Shown here piece by piece: positions 33,401 to 42,400 of a stretch of DNA of 64,000 bases; positions within the stretch are counted from its first letter, which is position 1, and the number at the start of each line of letters is the position of its first letter. Position numbers and translations under genes: made by a program. The notes under the pieces were generated by a model. The model was given only the letters and a program-made list of their open reading frames with translations, did not search any database and had not been told where the DNA came from. Location: contig NC_081553.1 in assembly GCF_963082655.1 (NCBI RefSeq), forward strand, positions 61,618,311 to 61,682,310. Direction: 5' to 3'. This DNA comes from Stomoxys calcitrans (lineage: Eukaryota; Arthropoda; Insecta; Diptera; Muscidae).

Positions 33401-36400
33401 CACAAGATATACCCAAGATGGCATCATTGATTTGTATATTATGAATGTCGTTGATCATACTAATCCATCGCTGTAGAAATGAGGCACCTTCACTTTTGAC
33501 TCCTAGAATATTTTTCACTTGAGATGTTGAGATAATAAGGGCAACAGCACTTGTAAAACCCGCACTCACGGGGCCAGAGACAAAGTCAACCAGAAATCCC
33601 AGACGAAATATGGACATGCCTATTTCTATTATGCCAGTGAGAAAGGTGAGCAAAACCGCTCTCTGCCATACCCCTTTGGCAAATTGGTATGTTAAAAGTG
33701 ATGCGACAGCTGTAGAGCCTATGGTGTTATCCTTGCAGGTGCCCAGAAAAACGTATACCAAACATCCCATAAAGGATCCATAGAGACCGTACTGAAAACA
33801 GAGAAAAAAAAAAGAAATTAAAGTAAAAATTAAAACAATATCGGCATTACTACTTTAAAATCCTTAAGTAATAACGTCTTTTTTATGCCAACGTTTTGTC
33901 TCTTTTTTGGTGACTTCATTTCATGCAGACTGGTAATTCTGTCAAAATTAAAGTCTATGGGAAATTTTGTTTATATATTTTGTGTGTAAGAAATTATGCC
34001 AAATGAGAATTTTTGTCAGAACTTTTTCAAAATTTCTTGTCTGAACGAAATTTTTAAAAACTGTTTTCTTGTCTGTGGAAAATTTTGTCAAACTTCTTAT
34101 CTGGGAAATTTTGTCTGAATCTCTTACCTATGGAAAAATTTTCAAAATTTCTATTGGAAATTGGGAAATTGAAAACTTCGTTAAAATGTTCTTGTTTAGG
34201 AGAATTTTGTCAAAATCTCTTGTCTAAACGCAATTATTAAAAATTTCTTTTCCAACGAAATTTTTCAAAATTTCTTGTCCAAACCTTCAATGAGTGCAGT
34301 CCGATTCAAGTTTAAGCTCAATGATAAGGGGCCTCCCTTTTATAGCCGAGTCCGGACGGCGTGCTGCAGTGAGATACCTCTTTGGAGAGAAGTTTTACAT
34401 GGCATAGTACCTCACAAATGTTGCCAGCATTAGGAGGGGAAAACCACCGCTGACAATTTTTTCCTGATGGTCTCGCCAGGATTCGAACCCAGGCGTTCAG
34501 CGTCATAGGCGGACAAGCTAACCTCTGCGCTACGGTGGCCTCCTCTGAGGAAAAATATAATTTTTATTTGTATGGCAAATAATGCCGATGTTGATTTTCT
34601 CCATCATAGCATGTGTAGCTGTCTCACTCCGATGAAGGTTTATCTGGATGACCTCAATCATTGGTCCTCCATTAAATTGGCTTCTTGGGAGTGGGTGATG
34701 GTCTCATCGTCCGCTCCCTGTTCTTTAGGCGGCACAGACTTTTCTGTCACTGCACTGCCTGATGTTTCAGTATTAGGTTATTTGCCTAATCTTGTCTTCT
34801 GAATCTTTATAAAGTCGGTAATAGTTCCATCATCGGGTCCCTGTTCATTAGGCTGTATTGATCTTCCCTTCCCTGTACTGCCTGATGTTTCAATATTAGG
34901 TTCTTTGCCTATCTTAGTCTTCCAAATCTTAAGTAAATGGCCTTGTTGAGAGTAGGTGATGGTCTCACCGCCGGCTCCCTGTTCGTTAGGGTGCATTGAG
35001 ACTCCTGTCGCTGCACTGCCTGACGTTTCAATATTAGAATATTTACCTAGCCTAGTCTTCCGAGTCTTGAGAGAGTCGATGATGGGTCTGTCGTCGGTCG
35101 TCGTCTGTTCGTTAGGCTGTGTTGGGTCTCTCGCCCCTGCACTGCTTGATGTTTTTGTATTTGGATCTTTGCTTATCCTAGTCTTCCCAATATTGAGAGA
35201 GTCGGTGATTATTTCGTCATCGGCCCACTGTTCGTTAGGCGGAATTGAGCGTCCTACCACAGCACGGCCTGATGGCTCAATATGAAGATATCTGCATATC
35301 CTAGCCTTCTCAATCTTGAAAAAGACTGCGTTGGCATGGCGCCTTTAGACTTAGCCAAACTTGTCGCGGAGACTTAATTAATGCCCACAATAAGGAAGGT
35401 TCCTTCCTCCTTCACCTCCCTGTGGAAGACCTCCCATTTCTCCATGTCCAACTCTTTGTTTTGCTTGTTCAAGACATTGATCATGCGTTCCGCCGCGAAT
35501 TCGTCGCCCTCATCCTTGATGAAGACCGTCACCTTTGTGAGCTGGTGGATGTCGATCTTTCTCACAAGGTCGAGCTTTACACTCCAGGGGGTGTGAATAC
35601 TCCAACGAGCTTCTTGACAGTATCAATACATTCCGCTGACCCGTTCGCTTCATTTGAGACCGATAATATAGTGGAATCCTACCGCTTGCACTGCCGATAT
35701 CGATGACTGTATAAATCATTTCATCTCTTTTGTGCTTTTTTGCCACTCTGGCGAAAAACGGCGGCTTCTTACCATTTTTAGCGACCATCTTCGCTTCCGT
35801 GATGGCTGTGGCATCCTTTTGGAAGTCACAGTCCTCCATGAAGACGCAAGGACCATGCGCGCTTCTTTCGTACCTGTTCCGAATTTGTCTCCCTCCACAG
35901 GACACTCATTGCGGGAGGGATGGCCTGGTCTTCTCAGAGTACTTGAAAGCTCTATTTCTTCTTCAGCGTCTTATGCTCTTCGGCAGATCCGAATTTCCTT
36001 CCAACTTTCGTCAAAGTGCCTGGGATGTCAGTTCCACTCCTTCCACCATCCTGCGCTTTCGCCCGATTGCTCTGCTGATGCATACCTCCGAACGGATGAA
36101 GACTTTTGCATAAATTATTTTTATTAATGCAGTTGAGTTTGTACTGTAAATGGGATGAATCGGCCCATGTTTAGCTATATCTCCTATATAAACCGAACTC
36201 ACGATTTGACTTCTTCAGCACTTAGCTCAAATGTTATTTCTTTGAACTCTATATAGGAAAACTTACAAAATTTCTTAACCAAAAAAAAAATTTAAATTTT
36301 CTTGCCTAGAAAAAATTTTGTAAATGTTTCTTATGGGAAATTTTGTAAAAACTTCGAATAGAAATGTTGTAAAAATTTCTCATGACAAATTTTTTAAAAA

Positions 36401-39400
36401 TTTCTTATGGGAAATTTTAGTTTGATTTCTTACGGGAAATTTTTTTTACAAATTTCTTATGCACTCAATAAATTTTGAAACTCAACACTAGTTAAAATGA
36501 ACTGAATTTGTGTAGTATTGAACTTCATAAAGCGCTTAAGATTTATATGGTCGTTATGAGTTCAACAATTTCTTAACAGCTACGAAACTGGTTATACCTA
36601 GTACTAGTTCACTTTAGAATTACCACAAGTAAACTATGAACTTAAAAGCATTGAAACTGAAATAAAAGCTATTGGAAAAAAATCGCTATTTCCAAACTAT
36701 TTGGAGGGTCCAATTGGAGATTGGTCCAAACAACATATTTAGGTTTGCATTTTCCCACCCCTTGATCTCAATTGCTAATCTATATTGAAGAGGACAAATT
36801 TTAAATGAACATTGCAATTATAAATTAAGCAAATTAAAGAGGCCGCAGTTGAGAGTTGCACCAAGAACTTTCTGTTTACAAAGCAGACGCTCTACGCATT
36901 CATCTACATCATGTTATTTGAATGTGATAATAATTTTCCCTTTCAATATTTGTTAACACAAAAGCGAGACATTTTCCAACCCTTTTTCATCAAAGAAATT
37001 CAGGTTTGTTTACGTTTGGCATGTTCTATTTTTAGACACAATGTTTCACCCATAGAATACAGTTTATTAAATTGTTCTTAGTTTCGAGCATGTATATGTG
37101 AACTCAAGAAATGGAAATTAAAATTAACGTTTTAGTTATTTTGAACTAAAAATACAAATTTCTTTATGTAATTCATTCAGAAGTAAATTTCAGAATAGGT
37201 TTCGTCAACGATGACATGCTTTTGCCCATGTTTAGTAAAGTTCTCGCTTATTTCAAAAATAATCGTTGAAGGAAAAATTATTAACCCCACCCGAGTTGTA
37301 AGCTATTTTATCTATACTCATGGGTAGTTAGTTTTATTTGTACTAAGTTAAATTTCAAACTGAGCATTTTTTCTGAGTGTACTCCATTTTTAAAAGACTT
37401 TACTTGAGCCGATATTCCCATGGGGTTTTTGGGAGTTAGACGGCATTGCAGACATTTTACTTGGTACAATTTTTGGAAATCATTACACTTTATGCTAAAT
37501 TTCAGCCAAATCGGGCAAAAAATGCGGCTTATAAAGGCTCAAAAAGTCAAATCGGGAGATCCGGTGTCTTTCAGCGGCGAATTCCGGGCAATGACATGGG
37601 AAATGCTCCAACGTCTCATCATCTTCCCCACATTCCCTACACATGTTATCACTTGCCGCACTGATAAGTGAGCTCATAGTCCTATGTGTCCCGTTATGAT
37701 ACCAAAAGCTATACTGATATTCCACAGTGTTAAAAATTTCGTATCTATCGGAAATTTTGACAAAATTTTTTGTTTATGTCTAAAAAAAAATTCATACGAA
37801 ATATTTTATCGATGGGAAATTTCCTATATCGGGGAAATTTTGTCCAAATTTCTTCTACATGGAAAAGTTTGTCAAAATTTCTGATTTCTGGGAAATCTTT
37901 GAATGGTATGCTAATTTTTTTTCTTGAGTGTAGCCTGTTCTGAAAAACTTTAACACGCGGCAAACATTTTTTAGCATTTGTTTTTTTAATTTTTTTATAT
38001 TGTTTACTTTTTTTTAAGTTATTAAAAGAGTGATTCAAAAATACCAATCAATCTTATGCCATCATTTTTGCATCAACATTTTAATGTTTTCTTTATTTCC
38101 ATTTATTTTTGTTGTTTTTTTTAAGTAATTTCAAAATGTCCAAACTGAGCCTTTTAAGAATTAATTAATAATTGCAAAAATATTCAATATCTTGCAACAA
38201 AAAATTAAAAAAATCATCATCGATTCGTTACGTTTCAAAACTGAAACCTCATTTTGCATAATTTACCTTAAGCTGATACAACGCGTTTGTTATTTTCAAA
38301 TCACGTGAGGATATTTGAGATCAAAGTTTTATATTGTCAAAAAAAAAAAAAAAATTAACTAAAAACCAAACAAAACCAGAAATTATTGTTTATATCATTA
38401 TGCTTGAAACTTGTTTGTTTACCTGCCACAAACTTGATGGCAAAAAATTTACATTAAAACAGTAGCTCTTGATAATCTTTTTTTTAGAATATTTTGGTGA
38501 CAAAAAAAAACTAATGCATTTATTATAGTGGCTATAACGCAATAATATGACCGTGTTTTAATTGGTTTGATTGAATTAGTGACGCAGTTTTAAGCTATTT
38601 TCCTTTCCTGTATTAGTGACCCCATTAGCTTAGAAACACTGTACTACAAAAGTACCATGCAAGCTTCAAATAATACAAGAAAACTCAATAGATTATGGAA
38701 AAAAAATAAAGCTCGTGTATCGGCATTTGAAAAGTCACATCCTGAAGTAATAAAAAAAAGTTGCAAATGAAGTAAGCTAATAACACTTGCCAATATTTCT
38801 TCCTTTGACCCGTCTCCTAAAATTAAGTATTGTGGGAAGTTTTTGGCCCCTTGCCAAAAACTAATTTTTGAATCTTCCAAAATCCCTTTGAAAAGGATTC
38901 TTATCTGTTTTATTAAATAAGAACCAGAAAGACATCTTTCTAGAATTCAGAATAAAATACTGCACCAAAATATTCCTCGCAGCGATAGCTGTAATTTTGC
39001 TGAGGACTCATATGTTAATTTTTGAAACACCGATATCGGTGAATTTTATTTTGAGCTCTTCTTTTACGATTATTTTGAGTTTCTTTTTCATAATGTAGTC
39101 AGTTTTCTTAAATTTTTTGAAGAAAAACAAAAAACAATCTTTATTCCACAAGTTGTCATCGGTTCCTATCCTACGCATGTAAATATTTTACCTTACCTTA
39201 AATGTTTTTCCCTTAAACTTGTATTCTTCATTAATTATGTCATCTCACAGTTACTAGTAACACGAAAAGCTTTATGAAACACCTGTTCATCCATAAGTAT
39301 GTTTAATTTTATAAACCTCTATAGCAAATTCTTATTTACCAGCAATTCTTTGTTTTGTTTATTAATTTGTTTAATTTCTTTTCTTTATTTTTTCTGTTAA

Positions 39401-42400
39401 TGACATGGAGAAGAAATATTGATATTGTTATTCAATTAATTTTTTTTTCCTGTAAAATGTACTAAGGAAAAAAATATAATGTCTTCAACAGCATGTTGAT
39501 GGTTAAGGTTATTTAGTGAATAGTACACTTACACTTTGTTCTACTTCAGGATTGGAAACTTTTTATTTATTTAACATGAAACAAATATCCTAACTACCAT
39601 TGAAGCAACCGCGTCACAAAGGTTACCTTGTCAGCCTAGCACACAGAACTCATAGGTTACAATACTGATAAAAAAATAAACAAGTAAAAACCCATTCAGA
39701 ATTGGATAATTTAAGCACCCAAATTCTTCACGGACATTCAGTGGTCTATTAAATATAAGTCACTGTTCAATTTTGTAGAACAAAATATTGATCTATTTTG
39801 CAGTTTTGGGTTAAAACAACTCACTGATTCAAATTTCAGCGAAATTCGGTAACAAATAAAGCTTTTATGGGCTTCAGACCCTTTAACGGCAGATCGGTCT
39901 GTATGGCAGCTATATTTAAATATAGTCTGACCTCAACCAAATTAAGCTCGGATATCGGGGGGCTCAAAACAACTCACTGTTTAAAGTTTAATTTATTACC
40001 CGAATCGGGTAATAAAAAGCTTATATGGGCTTCAGACCCCTTATCGGCAGATCGGTCTATATGGCAGCTATATCTAAATAAAGTCCGGTCTGAACCATAT
40101 TTGGGTCCTATGTTGGGAGGCAACTACTCACTATTTCAAATTTCAGCGAAATCGGTTAAAAAATAAAGCTTTTATGGACTTCAGACCCTTTATCGGCAGA
40201 TCGGTCTATATGGCAGCTATATCTAAATATAGGCCGATCTGAATCATATTGAGGTTAGATGTCGGGAAGCTTATAACTACACACCGTCTCAAATTTCAGC
40301 AAAATCGGATAAAACATAAAGCATTTATAGGCTTCAGGCCCTTTATCAGCAGATCGGTCTATATGGCAGCTATATCTAAATATAGTCCGATCTGAACCAT
40401 ATTAAGGTTAGATGTCGGGAAGCTTAAAACTACTTACTGTTTCAAATTTCAGCGAAATCAGATAAAACTTTAATCATTTATGGGCATTAGACCCTTTATC
40501 GGCAGATCGGTATATAAGGCAGCTATATCTAAATATAGTCCAATCTGAACCATATTTAGGTCAGATGTCGGGAAGCTTAAAACTAATCACTTTTTCAAAT
40601 TGAAGAGAAATCGGGTCAAAAAATCAAAAAAAGTTTTATGGGCATTAGACCCTTTATTGGCAGATCGGTCTATATAGCAACTATATCCAAATGTCGTCCG
40701 ATTTGGACCGTTCAAGCAGTGTGCGTCAAAAAGACGTATCTGCGCCAAATTTCACCTCAATATCTCAATTTTTGAAGGCTGTAGAGTGATTACAATAGAC
40801 GGGTGGACAGAGGGATAGAAAGACAGGCACACGGACATCGTTTAGTCGTCTTAGAATTTTACGACGATCCGAAATATATATATATGTATATATATTTCAG
40901 GGTCGGAAATTGATATTTCGATGTGTTGCAAACGGAATGACTAAATGAATATACCCCTTATCCTACGGTGGTGGGTATAAAAAGGCGATATGAAAATCTA
41001 CACTGAGCTTGAGAATCGAAAAACTTTTTCCAAAAATCCATTGCTTTGATTCTAGTAGAGCTTTTAATTCTGTTAGGTGGAGAGTGTGGTTGTTGTTGTA
41101 GCTGTGTGTTGTACATTGAGGCGGCACTCCATGCCAATGAAGGACTATATCAGGTCAATCAGATACGTACAACCAACTGTCATGAGATTGCAGGTGGGTA
41201 GTGAGCGAGTAGTGTCAACCCAAAAAATTTTCCGAACTTTGGGACATGGTTTAAGAACATTTTTTTTTTAAACACTCACTATTGCGCTTTATTTTGTTTT
41301 ATTGGGTGCTTGCAGGAGAAAAAATTGTCCATAATTTTGGAAGATCATTTGCCCGCGCTATGAGTAAAACAATCTTCCCAAATATATTTACTCAATTTTT
41401 CTTCCATATTAGTATCAAAACGCTTATCTAAGATATAAGTGGTCATTACGTTGCAGGTGCAGAAGTTTTAACAACCCTTCGCGACGATTATTACGAGTAT
41501 GCAACTCATTACGTTATATTCGTCCAGAAAATTTGTTTATAAATTTTGGGTATAGCTACATCTAAACCGACTTCTATTAAATTCAAAAGCAATATCGGGA
41601 GTGTCATAAGCGAATCCTTTGTGCCAATTTTCGTGTAAATCGGTTAACAAATGACCAAATAATTGCAATACTAGTCCAAACCGAACAAACATATGTATAT
41701 GTGAGCTACATCTTAATCTGAACCGATTTCTATGAAATTCGCCATAAACGACGATAATATTGCATTTTTAGTCCAAATCGGACGAACATATATGGGAGCT
41801 ATATCCAAATCTCAACCGATTTTTACTAATTTCGTCATTCCGTTTGTAACACCTCTAAATGGTCATCTTAGACCCCATATATATACTTATATTCTTGATC
41901 GTCATGACATTTTAAGTCGATCTAGCCATGTCCGTCTGTCCTTCTGTCGAAAGCACGCTAACTTTCGAAGGAGTAAAGCTAGGCGCTTGAAATGTTGCAG
42001 AAATACTACTTATTAGTGCAGGCTAGTTGGGATTATCAAATCGGTCCATGTTTTGATATACGGGTGGCTGATGAATATTGCTACAATGATGAATATTGCT
42101 ACATTTTTTTTTCGGTGTATGGAATACATTTTTCTTTTATTCATGTTAAATTAAATTATTAAATTAATTATTAAATTATTATTAATTAAATTAATTAATT
42201 AATTAATTAAATTAATTATTAAATTATTATTATTAAATAGAAAAAAAGTTATTACATTTTTTTTTGGTAGCGGCTTTCATCAGCCACCCTGTAGCTGCCA
42301 TATAAACCGATCTTTGGTCTTGACTTCTTGACCTTCTAGAGGGCGCAATTCTTATTCGATTTAGCTGATATTTTGCACATATCGTTTTGGTATGGTATGA

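Noticed and set aside
34479..34540. A true tRNA gene on the minus strand
   Set aside because: Boxes A and B are present but there is no cloverleaf acceptor pairing that I can see, and the sequence continues into the SINE body shared with five other copies.
34956..35285. 109-residue plus-strand frame
   Set aside because: It is antisense to the PNEQ-repeat frame. Frame-keeping repeat lengths support the minus strand.
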